From the NCBI RefSeq assembly GCF_001625215.2, contig NC_030384.2, forward strand, positions 28,880,527 to 28,944,526: a stretch of DNA of 64,000 nucleotides, read 5' to 3'. Below the pieces are notes generated by a model. That model had not been told where the DNA came from. It saw only the letters and a list, made by a program, of their open reading frames with translations, and ran no database searches. Positions within the stretch are counted from its first letter, which is position 1. Every line of letters starts with the position of its first letter. The translations under genes were made by a program, and so were the position numbers. The stretch comes from Daucus carota subsp. sativus (Eukaryota; Streptophyta; Magnoliopsida; Apiales; Apiaceae). Of the stretch, positions 46,061 to 58,731 are shown one piece after another.

Positions 46061-48639
46061 ATTTGAACAAATTTTTTTATTAAAAAATGGTGAAAGTTCT
46101 GATTAATTTTCTAAGCAAAATTGAATCCTATGTGTATCTGTTCAAAATGTCCGATATGATTCAAAAACAAGAATCAAAAAATTCAGCCACTATGTGTAAA
46201 TTTGGTACCTATGTCATGCATGTATAGAACTCATATCAAAACTTAAGGGTGAAAAGAGAGATCTTGAAGGTGACAGATACGCCATTAACAACAAATTCTT
46301 AAGCGAATCTGTTGTTCAAATGGCATATCTGCTATCATCATTTCCCTGTTTTTTCTCTTTTCTCTTTTACTTCCCCTTTGTAAGGTAAATAAACTCTTCC
46401 TTTAGCCACTGATGTCTTTGTCTATGCTCATTCCTATGAGAAAAGTCATCCGATTTATATACCACAATTTCCAGGAGTAAAGTCCTAAATATCATAGTCG
46501 GAAAAATGTCCGGAATATCACTTATTAAAATTGAATAATTTGGTGTTTTGATTTTTGAAAGAAAACGCTACATAATATTGTGTTAAGGTTAGAACAATCT
46601 TACAAAACATAACATGATATTTTAGTTTGAAACGCTACATTAAATAGCGTTTAGCACTTCAAAATGCTGGACAATTTGACGTTAAGTAATGAAAGATGGA
46701 TGGACGCTACACGATACAGTGTTTTGAATTGCAAAATGATATTTGAGACCATCTTCTCTTGTAGTGATATTTGAAACTTTTTTCCTTTTTGTCATAAGAC
46801 TTTCATGTCAATAAATTTTATCGAAATACAATACCGAAAGGATCGAAAGAGTTTCTATCATATATGAAAAAATTTCATCTAACTAAAGGTATGCCGAAAT
46901 GTACTACAGAAATTTAGATAAATGTTTTTGATGTCCGAAGAAAAACACTCGAAAGAAAAGCAAATTCGCGAAACTGAGAGGAAAAAGAGAGCTTTTATTC
47001 AAAAAAGTCTATCGACTAATCAAAGATCATCCACAGATGGATCCGGAAATTCAGCCAATAAAACTTCAATGATGTAAAAAAACCCAAATGAAAGACATAA
47101 GATCCGGTGAAAGGAAGAAAATAAAGAGGGAAGAGAAAAAAAAAAAGGAAGAAAAGAAGAAATCAAACAAAAAGGCTTATACCAGACACCGAAACAAAGT
47201 CATCAAAATGACACCATAGTTAATTAACGACAAAACATAATCACAATATATGATAACAAAAAAAAGCTATCAATTAGGCACTCGCTCGAAAGGAACACAA
47301 TAATTAAAATTGAGCATATAAAAATATTATAACACAATTTGTAAAAAGAAACCTTATATATCTGTCTATAAACGAATCAAAAAACTCAATTATAAAATCT
47401 ATAACCAATAATAAATGACATGTATGATAAATACATTTAAAAACACTAAGAGAAAAGATTTTGAATTATACCATTATTATGGAGTCAATTCAAACTATCT
47501 TAACTTTAGCAAATGTAAATAGATGCAAACAATAGATATGGTTAAAACTAAATTGCACTGGCCTAACTCGTCAAACTCATCCCAATTAATTTATCATCAA
47601 ATTAAAATCTTGAAAATCCAGATCTAATATTCCAAAACAGGTTCGGTGAGAAGTATTATTGAAAAAACAGGAATAAATTAGAAGAAATTAACTGATTCAT
47701 TATTTTCCATCGGTAAAAATTGATGAAGCTCCAACAACAGAAAAGAAAAAGAACAGAGAATGAGCGAGGTGTTTTTAAATATCACTCATTTTAATCGAAA
47801 TATTGATTAGTGATATTTGAAGCCTTATTCTTACAAAAATGATAGATTGCGCCCACTACTCCTTTTCGCTTTCCGTGATTAATTGGTTATAGCTTTGATT
47901 ATTTCATGACCCAACTTTACATTGCACTTTTAATTATGAACATTTATTGTCTAGTTTTGATTATTTGTGACCCAACCATTCATTGCACTTCTAATCATGA
48001 ACATTTATGGTCTATTCCTACATTAAAGTTGGCCAATAAAAGGATCCATCTCCTCTCCTCTCTTGTCCCGTGAGAAACGAGAGATCCTAATATCCTATCT
48101 CCTCTCCTCACTGTGTCCTTGCTTCCACTCTCATTATCAAAAAAATTATTATTAAAATATACACTAATTTATAAATTTAATTTGTATCAGTTCTATATCA
48201 TATGTTTATGTTGCATGTATGCTTGCAAAGAAAAATTAAGTTTCATGCACACAAATTTTGAAAGCCTCAAAAATCCAAACGAGCATTAGCAGAAATGTTG
48301 TGGATCAATGACACCTATGTTAGCAACCCTCACTAATGTAAGCAGAACTTGGAAGATGGGGGGAAAACTGAGCATACAACGGCAGTCAGACAAGAAATAT
48401 CGTAACACTAATGTAAGAAGCTCGCATGCATGATCATTTTGTTGTTCAAATCAGGGGAAGCCAAGTGTACTGATGAAATCTGAACAATTGATTTTTCAAT
48501 TTCCTACACACTTATAAGGAAGTTGTTACATATAGGAGTGGTAAAAATACACAAACGCTTTCAGCTTTGAGGAAAAAAAATGAAATAATTTGGAACCAAA
48601 AACTAGGAAAGTTACAGAGACCTGTGTCGGTATTACCAT
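46061..48639. other. intergenic, AT-rich, with repeat relics
   Basis: About 46474-46780 holds words of the TBL-spacer MITE family (aaacgctacat, aaaatgatatttgaga). The remainder, including A-rich runs near 47.1 kb, shows no gene. Confidence 0.4.
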
Positions 48640-50106
48640 TTACCACCATTGATGAACAAGAACTCCGCTTTTTCTCAGAGAGGTAAAGAGGTCCAAGCAT
48701 TGTCCATAAGTTTTCTCATACTTGGGAGATCTCTCTCCGGGACAGCATCTCTGCCACCGATTATAATGGCATTCGAGAAAGATTTCATCTATCAAACAAA
48801 TGGCCCCCGTTTCAAACAACCTCGGAATCAAATCAAATTCAGTCCCTTCAACGTCCATCTTCATCACAACAAAATCTTTCTCAGACACCGTACTCTTCAA
48901 CCAATTAGCAAAGTCGAACCCCTGTATCTTATCAACCTCCGCAACAGAACTAGTAGCAGATTGAACTGGTTTAATCCGTCCCATCCCTCTACCCTTCACC
49001 AAATTCTTGTGACCACCGGGATCCTGATTTATTTCAAAAAATAAACTCTCATTTTTCACCCACGCTGCATAAGGCAATAACGTAACCCCTTTTCTATACT
49101 TATACTCATCATAAAAAATCTTATCAGCCTCAATAGCATAAATTTCAAATGTCTTATTCTGTTTCGGATACTGTTTCTTAAACCAACTTGCAATACTTGA
49201 TCCATAACTCCTTGCTCCAACATCTACATACACATACCTCCTCTTAAAATTAATATCAGCCACAGACGGAAGATACTTCACTTTCATAATATTCTTCTTC
49301 AACGTAATCCACGGTTTCAACGGTTCCTCCATAATCAAAGGCTCTGCCTTCCTAACTGTCTCTTTCTTGTACCCCGGAACAGCACACACATTATCCTCCG
49401 AAACCCTCCCAACAGATTCCCTAATCAACTCCCTCCTCTCAAAATCACTCTCCTTCTTCATAACAATCTCACGAACATATCCTAACCCCCCAAATCCCCT
49501 AACTTGCCGTGATCGCATAAATGTACAACAATCAAACAATTCAATAAACGAATTAAAACTATACGTGTCAATCGAAAATGTGAGCAAAACAAAATACCCT
49601 TCGGGCTTAAGAGTCCTACCAACTTCATTAGCAAACAATGACTGATTCTTCGACAAATCAAGCGTATTAATTCCCGCAAAAATAAAATCAAAACTATCAC
49701 TCTTAAAAGGCTGATTAACACCCTGACCTGAGATCACCAACGGTTTCCAAGATTTCTTGAAGACCCCAACAGAATTCCACACTCCAATGTTCTTCAACGC
49801 CAACACATCATCTCCGGCAGGCGTATCGAGACACAAGGACTTCGAATTTCTCCAAAGATAGCCGTCGGAAATGAGATCCTTGAAAAGGGTAGTGTAGAAT
49901 TTGATGGCTTGATCGGAATGTTTGGGTTTCGAGGGCGGAGATGAATGGACGGTGGAGATTGAAGAGGAGGATGAATCGACGGTGGCGATGAAACAGAAGT
50001 AAGCGAATCTTAAGGCGATGAAAATCAGACAGAATAGGAAGATTCGAGTAAGTGTTGTTCGGACATAGTTGGGTTTTGTTCCTGTCGTGTATCCAACATG
50101 ACCCAT
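48640..50106 (-). CDS. membrane-anchored double methyltransferase-like protein, FkbM C-terminus
   Basis: Single-exon gene of 488 residues. It starts MGHVGYTTGTKPNYVRT, with one membrane segment (FLFCLIFIALRFAYFCFI, about residues 24-41). The N-terminal half is a degenerate class I methyltransferase fold (LCLDTPAGDDVLALKNIG, SDSFDFIFAGINTLDL, RTLKPEGYFVLLTF). The C-terminal half is FkbM-like, with YVYVDVGARSYGSSI as the SAM loop, IYAIEAD, VVMKMDVEGTEFDLIPRL and DEIFLECHY. The family (At5g01710, At3g27230 and At5g40830 group) is plant-wide with no assigned substrate; a Golgi location is likely from topology. The frame is intact, and the start matches family N-termini that begin MGHV. Confidence 0.88.
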   Translation of the reverse strand: MGHVGYTTGTKPNYVRTTLTRIFLFCLIFIALRFAYFCFIATVDSSSSSISTVHSSPPSKPKHSDQAIKFYTTLFKDLISDGYLWRNSKSLCLDTPAGDDVLALKNIGVWNSVGVFKKSWKPLVISGQGVNQPFKSDSFDFIFAGINTLDLSKNQSLFANEVGRTLKPEGYFVLLTFSIDTYSFNSFIELFDCCTFMRSRQVRGFGGLGYVREIVMKKESDFERRELIRESVGRVSEDNVCAVPGYKKETVRKAEPLIMEEPLKPWITLKKNIMKVKYLPSVADINFKRRYVYVDVGARSYGSSIASWFKKQYPKQNKTFEIYAIEADKIFYDEYKYRKGVTLLPYAAWVKNESLFFEINQDPGGHKNLVKGRGMGRIKPVQSATSSVAEVDKIQGFDFANWLKSTVSEKDFVVMKMDVEGTEFDLIPRLFETGAICLIDEIFLECHYNRWQRCCPGERSPKYEKTYGQCLDLFTSLRKSGVLVHQWW

Positions 50107-50524
50107 TTGATTTGTACGTGTAAGTATATGTGTATCTATATATGTGTGAGTTTTAGTGTGTGGATTAACGGGAGGAGAAGCGAGAGGAGGTGTGGTTACC
50201 GCCGGTGAAAAAAGCGGGGAGGAAATAAAGAGGGGGTGAGAAAGGGATGGTCCGATTGGTTTTCATCGGCGATGGGTGGCCGGAAAAGATGGACGGCGGA
50301 GGAGAGGTTGATTAGGGTAAGTGGTAGTGGGAGAAAAGGGTGGCAAAAAGGTCACGAAAGGTGAGTTAATTCTGTAGTCGATACTCGATAGTGGACTAAT
50401 GTTTTGTTGTTCGTTATAGTACTAGTATTAAACTGCATGTTTTGAAATTTACGATTAAACCAAATCACACGTATCCGTTATATTTCGGATAACAATATCG
50501 ATTGTATGACATGAGATGGACATA

Positions 50525-50925
50525 AGAGCAACTCCAAAGGAACACCTCCCTTACCTATAATGAGCCTACGTGGACAAAAATAGGGGTTGATGTAAAAATT
50601 CTTCACTCCAACCATCCTCTCCTTACCTAAAATTTTTAGGTGAGAGAAAACAAAACCCCTTCTTTTGGGGATAGAAAAGTGAGCCCCTATTTCTTCCAAC
50701 TCATCTCTTTCTCTCTCATTTTCTTTCAATTTTTATTTTCCCTCCTTTTTTTATCTACCCCACCATAGTAAAAGTTTTAATAAAATATTTTTTTTTCAAA
50801 TATAGGGATGATTATAGGGAATACCATTGGAGTAAAACAAATTTTTGCTTACTTATATTTTAGGTAATCCTTATTTTATTATATTTTAGGGGTCGAAGAT
50901 AAGTAACACCATTGGGGTTGCTCTA
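50525..50925. mobile_element. MITE, AGAGCAACTCCAA type
   Basis: Left agagcaactccaaaggaaca and right (complement) agagcaaccccaatggtgtt. About 400 bp, upstream of the methyltransferase gene. Confidence 0.65.
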
Positions 50926-51024
50926 ATAGATTGCATCATATACAATATCACAGATATATTGAAAAATTTTAGGTGCCCGATAATTATCTCCCAAATTTTT
51001 ATGATCCAGTTTCGCTGAGTCTTT

Positions 51025-51391
51025 AGAGCATCACCAACAAGCTCCTTCCTACACTCCTAAGTCATATTTTAGGGAGGATGTGTTCAAATTTCACTCCAAC
51101 AATCTTCTAAGTCTTCCTCAAATTGTTAGGAGTTTCAAAATCCTCCTCATACTTAAGATTCTCTCTCCTCTCCTCATTTCATTATTAATATATATCAAAC
51201 TTGGCCAACTTTTACTACCATCACATTTCTTATTCAAATATTACAAGTCCATTTAATAATATATAATAGTTTAGGAGACATGGATAAGGAGATTGTTGGA
51301 GAAGAATCATATAAAAGTATCCTAAATAGTTAGGATTCAATAATTTATATTATTTTTGAGAAGGATGTTAAGAGATTGTTGGAGTTGCTCG
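51025..51391. mobile_element. MITE, AGAGCATCACCAACAA type
   Basis: Left agagcatcaccaacaagctc and right (complement) cgagcaactccaacaatctc. The interior has a pair of tcctaa/aggattg-type complementary segments. Related in end sequence to the preceding element. Confidence 0.6.
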
Positions 51392-51574
51392 GGATCTAAC
51401 TTTAACTACCCTCACCAAGTTAGCCTGCCATTGTGCGCATGAGTCCACGAGTAAGCCAATGAAATATTCAAGTTTGTTGCGAAGATAACATATATTTCGC
51501 ATTTGCATTGCCAAAACAAATCAAAACGTTTTCAATATGTAAACACAATTCAGTACAGATATCCCTTGTATCCC

Positions 51575-51862
51575 TTGTACTTAAACAAGCCGACTCCACT
51601 CAAATCGTGAAATTAAATGAGCCGAGTTCAGATAGAGATTTAGACTTAAAATTATACGAGCCGGCTCACTCGACTCGTTAAAATCAGCTCGTTTAGCTAA
51701 ATGAGTCGACACGATTCGACTTGTGAAATTAAATGAGTCACGTTCAGGCAGATATTTAGGTCGATTAGCTCAATGAGTCGGCTCGGCTCGACTCGATTAA
51801 ACTTGATTCGAATTAGACTCGACTCTAAACTTGACTTATCGACTCGAACTACAGCCGTAATT
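51575..51862. mobile_element. worn relative of the ggctcgttta hAT MITE
   Basis: Many tgagccgag, ggctcactcgactcg and ctcgtttagctaaatgag words, ending tcgaactacagccgtaa, which matches the cgaattacagctcca end of the 37968 element. The left end is not clear, so it is probably truncated. Confidence 0.55.
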
Positions 51863-52279
51863 ATTTTATATATATTTGTTATATTTAATGATATCGTTAT
51901 AGTTTAGTATTTTTTTGCTAGGTTATAATTTGGTAGTTAACATTCATTTAACTGATCTTTATTATATATTGATAGGGGTTTAATAGATCTAATATCTATA
52001 TCATTTCTGCTACTTGCTAATTTTAAATATTCATAATTATTTATATTAATATAATTAATATTTACTAATAATATTAACTTTGACGGCATTTTGAAAAAAA
52101 AATTGATATTCAAATATTTTTAACTTGAGGTTATGAATTAATTTAAATCTGATCTTCATAAATCATAAATACTTAAATGATACTAAACCTGGTCCAATTT
52201 GACCAAATATAATTGGATTTTAAAAGAAAAGGACGAAATTTCAGAAAAGAATATGTAAAACCAAAGGATTCATAGTATA

Positions 52280-52504
52280 TACTCCCTTTTTGTCCCATGT
52301 TTTACATTACTTTTTGACACACATTTTAGAGTCCTATAAAATATATTTACATAATATATTTTTTATAAGAAAAATTTCTGAAAAAAAGTTTGACGTTTAA
52401 ATTTTTATTAAAAAAATAAATTAAAAATATATTAGAAAAATATACTTTACAACAATCTCAAAATACATGTACGTAAACAATCTGTTGTTGTGACGGAGGA
52501 AATA
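52280..52504. mobile_element. Stowaway-like MITE
   Basis: tactccctttttgtccc at the left and tgacggaggaaata at the right (worn). Shares ttacattactttttgacac with the element at 25337. Confidence 0.6.
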
Positions 52505-53087
52505 TAATATATCGTGTGAGATGTTGACCCATGACCCGTGAGTGTTAGATATATCCTCTTCATGTCAGATTTCCTGATTATGCGGTTCAAAGTGGTCCTC
52601 AATCCCAATTGAGACTGTGGTTCAGCCTTCCTGTGCTTAATTAGTCTTACCCGTGAATGTTAACGTGTTAGGTCAGATCGTTAAGTTGTTTATTTTTCAC
52701 TTTGTAGGGGTGGTTTATGGCTTTTAAAACGGTGGTTCATTTACCATCTTCCAAGCCCTAAACATTTAGGATTTGCAATTTCGACGGTCGATTCTCAAAT
52801 TACTTATCACTTCTTCATTTTTCGATATTCGTCATTTTTAATGTTCATCATTTACGTTCTTCCATCTTCTCCCATATTTATTAATTTTATTAATTATTAA
52901 TAAAATCATGATCAAACTCTTCTTGGATGAGTTTTTATCGACTATTTTGTCATCAGAGTTGTTAGTCGTACGTTGTACCCATCTTTGTGGGATGTTCTTC
53001 TTTGTTTTGATGTTTTTTGTGAGATTTGTTATGGAATTTCTGTCATTTTTCTAAGAATGATTTACATGATATTTTTGACTATCCGTA

Positions 53088-53478
53088 AGAACAAGTTCAA
53101 TGGTGATGTTAAAATATATGTAGCTATTGTTATAATTTGAAATCAAATATTGATTTTTGATGCTACAATAGAACTTATGATCCAATGATAAATGCAAAAT
53201 AGTCCAGATGTATCTAAATAAAGCTATATTTTAATTACATAATCTTAAAGTACATAAGTATATATTTGTCATTATAATTTTATTAATGCATTTTGTCACT
53301 TGCATGCTTATGTGGCAATTATAACATCATCTATACTTGGTTCTATATTTAGCATCAAGTATAGCATTTTGCTATTTTACATTTGAAGTTTAGCATTCCA
53401 TTGGAGTTGAGTTTTTTGCTTGGTTGCTATATTATAGCAATAACACCTATTTTAGCACCACCATTGGACATGCTCTAA
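53088..53478. mobile_element. MITE, short-TIR, related to that at 43849
   Basis: Left agaacaagttcaatggtg and right (complement) tagagcatgtccaatggtgg. The interior has ctattgttataattt, ggttctatattt and gctatattatagcaatag words, also seen in the 43849-44246 element. Confidence 0.6.
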
Positions 53479-54965
53479 AGCTCGTATCAAATACGGCACG
53501 GTGATGAATATTTCACGACAAAAAAATGTTTGGTGTCAGCTGTACTTCAATATCACTTGATGTCACTGATAGCATAGGGCTACAAATGATACTTAAATGA
53601 AGGTCAATCTAACTATGTTCACAACTGATGTAGTTCGGATTGTTCGATATTTAATTGTAATATTTTTTAGATGAAAGAATTTAAATATTCTATATGTTAA
53701 GCGATCCGAAGATAAAACGACTATTAATCTGGTGTTAGCCCTGAGCGTCATATTTGGGTGGGAAAGTGCCCTCAATGTCACGATCAATCAAGATGGTAAA
53801 CACAACTTCACACTGCGTCTAGGACAAAACGCAACTTCAATTGCCAATTTTAATTTTTTAAATTAAATTATACTCAGAATACAATTTTAAATTGTGTTTT
53901 ACAGCCAAAATGCAATTTAAAATTGTGTTTTGAATATCTTTTATTAAAAAAATAATTATTTTAAAATTAATTTAATTTCAAGTATATATAAATTATTCTA
54001 GAACCCAAATGTGAATCCTAAAATGTTAATAACTGTAAATTTACGTCCCAATATTAATTTTATTATACTGGGTCCTAGGTTTTAGGTCCGTCCTAAATCC
54101 TAAAATTAATTAGGGATAACTATTTTATTTAGGAATATTTTTTGTGCTATCATTGTACCGTTGTCATTTATATCATTACATTTTTCGCTTTTATTTATGA
54201 TAATCCTATACATTTGATTTTTCTCATATAATATCTTTATATTAAGTAAAATGTAACAATTTCAATTCTGAACTGTAAAAAAATTATATATTTGAAAAAA
54301 ATACATGAAATAAACTATTAAATCATGTAGTTAAAATGAGTGAGATATAAATGATCAAAATTTAAAGGTTGGTTATAACGTTTGAAAACATCTCACTCAT
54401 TTTAATGCAATTTATGTGATTTAAAAATCTACTTCATGTAATTTTTTTATTAAAAAATAAATATAATTTGTTTTACGGTCTTATATTACTATGAAGGTAG
54501 TATATTGGAAAACTAAATATACAAGATTATTATGGACACAAGTTAAAAATATGATGGTAACATTGATAAGCCAATTGTACAAGGGTAACCTTTTTATTCT
54601 TACCACGAGCACAATTTGAATTCAAAACCTTTGATTATGAATAAATTAAAAAAATATTATTATCTTTATTTATAATTATATAAATTAAAAAAAATGAATT
54701 TGTGTTCGATATTCTTACAGTGTGATGAATTTCTGTTCTATATTTTAACATTATGACCACAACTTTCAGATTTATTGTATCACTCCATATTTGAAACAAG
54801 GTACAATATTTTACAGTTTCTTAGTTCCTACATTACAGAAATAATGAACAAATAGCTCTAACTTTCCCTAAGAGCTAAGATTTATGTAAAACTACACAGC
54901 ATTATCAAAGACACACAAAGTTATGGAAGATTCTGTTGTTTACCTGCTCTGAGTCTTAGCAGTTA
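53479..54965. other. intergenic, no gene recognised
   Basis: AT-rich. A small inverted repeat of ttttaaattgtgtttt-type words lies near 53880-53930. It includes the 3' flank of the WRKY gene. Confidence 0.4.
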
Positions 54966-57303
54966 TCAGGCTAAAAATGAGTCAAAAAACGAGTCGACGT
55001 CGGGCTCGTCCTTGGCTGTGGAGAACTGTCCACTGGCCTGTTGATTTTGGTTGATTGTGTAAGTATTAGCTGAGTTTCCAAACCCTGAGAACTCGTAGCT
55101 CCGTGGACGTTGCAACATTTCTAGTGTGAATGGTGCTTGACCATTTGCTGGTTGGGCTCTTGTGTTCTGAAGAGGGTTTAAGTAATTAGTTGTTGGCCTT
55201 ATAGCCGTGGGAGCACTGGTGGTGGCAGTGTTATCAGATGGTCTATTTACTGCAGGGTAGCTGCCACTGCCACGCGGTGCAGGAACGTCGTGGTTATGTT
55301 TTCCTTCGTAAGTTGTGATCACTGCCCTCAGATCATGAGATGCTCTCTCCACGTGCTTTCTCACCGGACAGCCAACTTGTGTACATTTGTAGTAGCTCCT
55401 GCAAATATGATTAAATGTCCAGATTAGTAACCAAATCTATGAGGGTATATTATACAAATGGTTGTAGAAATCAGGAATCAGAACTAATCGGTTGACCTGC
55501 TTATTCAGGATTTATCGAGGATTTTTTCGATAAGTCGGGGATTTTTAATCAAATCGGAATGTAATCAGTAAAATAGTTTTTATGAATTAATCGGGGATTT
55601 TTGAAAACACTGACTATACAACATCAATCAAACAGTGCCTACCTCTAAAAAAATGTCTTTATTGAAAATAAGGAGACATAAAAGAAAGCATAGTTGGAAA
55701 AATCCTAGTTGTAAGACAATAGATGAGGCCTTACCTAGGATTTGGATTGCCTTTAACAACCTTCTGTCCATACTTCCTCCACCTATAACCATCATCAAGA
55801 ATATCAATGTCGCTGGTTGTTTGGACTACAATTCTTGGTTCACGGACAGTTCGGCTCCCGAGAGATGACATTGTCTCATTATTATCATACTCACCCTTCC
55901 TGAAAAGAAACATAGTAAGAAACACAATTAGAAGCTATTCAATTCAAATGATCTGCAGAATGTCGAATGGTTCAAACATAAATACTAAGCATACCATCTT
56001 TTAGCATCAGGTTCATTTTCATCATCCTCTCCTTGCTTATTCATGGATCCTTGTTCAAAGAGGTCATCCTCCCCAAAAGAAAGTGAAGAATTTTCCGGAG
56101 TGGTTACTGGTTCTAAATGGCCATTTTCTAGCAGAGAAGTTTCTGGCATTGTGCCTATGGAATTCTGGTAAGATTGTGAAGATGATCGTTTCGTCGATTG
56201 AGGCTTTGGATGGTTGTGATTGCCTTTGTATACAATTTCAGTTATGTGTCCGTCGAAAGTGGTTTCCACCTTTTTCTTGGTAGGACAATTCTGAAATGTG
56301 CACTTGTAATAACTTCTTGGATTCTCACTTCCTTTAACTTGCTTCTGTCCATATTTTCTCCAATTGTATCCATCGTCCAATTTACTCTGATCTCTATTAG
56401 TCTGTGATGATTGAGCATAATTGATTGAATTGGACTGCAGAGCAGCAGCATTGCTCTGCATATTTGGTTGGTTCATTGCCATTTCTGGTGAAAATCTTTG
56501 AAATGTGCCTGAATCTGGCTTAACCGTCGCGTTATCCATCAGGAACTCATTCTTCTTAGCTGGTTCCTCAAAATTCCATCCACCTTGTTTCCTTTTCAAG
56601 GATTCATCCTGTTAATGTAAAAAATCATTAGAAATTAATCAAAATGAAGCTATTGAAAATTCAATTCCTGGTTTCCTCAAGTTAAAAGCATAATGAAAAT
56701 TCAAAAACAAATATGATCATTATCAAATTCCCTCCAATTTTAGGCTTGACTTGCTCATCCTAGTCAAACAAATAACCGTGAATGTTAAGTCACCAGTTCT
56801 CCTATTATATCGATTTCTAACACAAGAAACCTAAAATTTAACCAAAAGTAATGTTAAAATATAGAATTCAACTACGCAACAAAAAACCCTTCAAAGCTAC
56901 AACAAAGTCAAGGCTCCAAATGTTGAAGAACAAGCCAACTTAATAAACAAAACACAAAAAATAGCTACAAAAGATCTGAATTACACACCACTGAGCTTGT
57001 ATTTGGAGCCACAAATGATGAAGATGCTGATGAAGCAGGCCTTGCTTGAGTTGGGAAAGAGAACTCAGAGAAGCTCTGATTCTCCTCCTTGAAACTCTGC
57101 CCATTCATGGTCCCATTAAAGCTGTTAACTTGGATGGGAGAATCCAAAAATGAGAAGTAAGATGATGGAGAAACAGGTGGAGGTGAAAAGGGTAGTGAAG
57201 GACTAGCAAAAGATTTGGTCTTTTGGCTTTCAAATCCCCAGTTACTTCCAAAATCATCATTGTTTGGCTGTGCAAGAAGGTCCCCTAGTGAAGAAGTCAT
57301 CAA
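54966..57303 (-). CDS. WRKY33: group I WRKY transcription factor, WRKY33-like
   Basis: Exons 57303-56989, 56608-55995, 55899-55735, 55398-54966, 508 residues. An N-terminal proline-directed serine cluster ([20 protein letters not shown]) is the MAP-kinase D-domain target of WRKY33-class proteins. First WRKY domain: [20 protein letters not shown] then C-x4-C and HNH. NLS-like TKRSSSQS follows. Second domain: [20 protein letters not shown], split by an intron in the invariant place (NPR|SYYKC), with [11 protein letters not shown] and [12 protein letters not shown]. The end is SFFDSFLA, as in WRKY33. It binds W boxes and drives necrotroph defence and camalexin-type output in Arabidopsis. The upstream region holds three W boxes, consistent with self-control. 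Looks intact. Confidence 0.94.
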
Positions 57304-57463
57304 GTTTGAACAAACTATGTGTCTTTTTTGTGTGTTTCAGTGTGTGTGTTTTCAAGATGGAGGAGGTACTTGAGGGTTGAGTTTGATTTGGTTTCAAAAA
57401 TGGGCTCATGTAGTGTATTTATGTATCAACTTTTTGATACTTTCTGAGAAGGAGTAGAGAGGT

Positions 57464-57509
57464 TTGACCATGGAAAATGTTTTCTCAGTCAAAGCATGTG
57501 TGTTTGACT
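57464..57509 (-). promoter_or_regulatory. three W boxes upstream of the WRKY33-like gene
   Basis: ttgacc at 57464-57469, agtcaa (complement of TTGACT) at 57487-57492, and ttgact at 57504-57509, about 160-205 bp before the start codon. W boxes are the binding sites of WRKY proteins, and WRKY33 is known to act on its own promoter. The role here is inferred. Confidence 0.65.
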
Positions 57510-58447
57510 GGCTCCTCTTTGGCGGCCGGGGTGTAAGATCAACGGTGGAGAGTGATTAATCAGGAACAATCACGAGTCATCTGAGTGAGACACGTGGCAT
57601 GTGAGATGGTTCTTATTTAGTACAACTACAAGTTGAAAAACTGAACCCCATTTGTGAGATGCAGTGCTTATGGAGCTAACTGTTTCGATTTGATTCCTAG
57701 TTTTAACTTGTTTTGTTTGTGATTAATAAATATTGGTGCTAAAGATGCCATCGTGTGGCTAACATTACTGGATAATTGAAAATGCTAGTGCTACTTAAAG
57801 AATTGTTAATTTGACTTTAAAACTGTAAGTGAAACATAATCGTAATTAAAATATCATATGGGATCCTGTTAAGGTATATTTTACAAAATAATAATCATGG
57901 GAAGTTACTTGGGTCATGAGTTTCTAGTCGCATCTGTTAAACTTTGGATCATAAGCTTTTGATCTCATAGGTTAAACTTTATATGCGATGTGAAGGAGAC
58001 AAAGACAATTTTTTCTCAAACAATTAAATGGGGAGAAGCATTGTGATACACGAGTTGAAGGAGATGTTCACACTTCTCGTTTCTCATAAGTCTCCAATTA
58101 TTTAATTTTTTTATCAATTTAATTAATTTTTATTTCATATTTTTGCCGGTTTCATGGGTTGAGTTCGATTTTCACATTTTATTACACTGCTTCTCATTCA
58201 AATTCAATATAACATTATATTATTAAAAACTTTTTACGTTACAAGCAGACACTTCTTATAACAAATATACCATGTAATTAGTTGTGTATTTAATTAAATT
58301 ATTTTAGAATTATGTGTTTAATTTAGATTAGAAAAATATATTGTGATTTTGAAATATTTAATCAAAATTTTAAATTATTTGAAAAAATCTGATGATAATT
58401 ATTCGGGATTTTAAATTATACATAAAAATATGATATTCGATAAGAAT
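57510..58447. other. WRKY upstream region and spacer
   Basis: Includes more distal promoter of the WRKY gene with an ACGTGGC G-box-like word near 57591. Otherwise AT-rich with no gene. Confidence 0.4.
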
Positions 58448-58731
58448 TACTCCCTCCGTCACTCCCATTTCTTATCAAATGGATTGGGCAAAGAGGTTAA
58501 GAAATATGTATAAACTAGTGGAAAAGAGTAAGCAAAGTGGGTGAAGTGGTGGGACCCATTGATGTTTAATGTATAAAAAGAAGATAGTGGAGTAAAAGTA
58601 GTGTGAAAAGGAAAGAAAGGTGGAGAACTGGTGGGATCCATTAACTATTTTTGGTAAGTTTTGAAATGTAAAGAATTGGATAGGACATTCAAAAAGGAAA
58701 TTGTAAATAAATGGGAGGGACGGAGGGAGTA
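58448..58731. mobile_element. Stowaway MITE
   Basis: tactccctccgtcactccc at the left and gggagggacggagggagta at the right, a clean inverted pair with a TA duplication. The best preserved Stowaway in the window. Same subfamily as 37213-37520. Confidence 0.8.
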
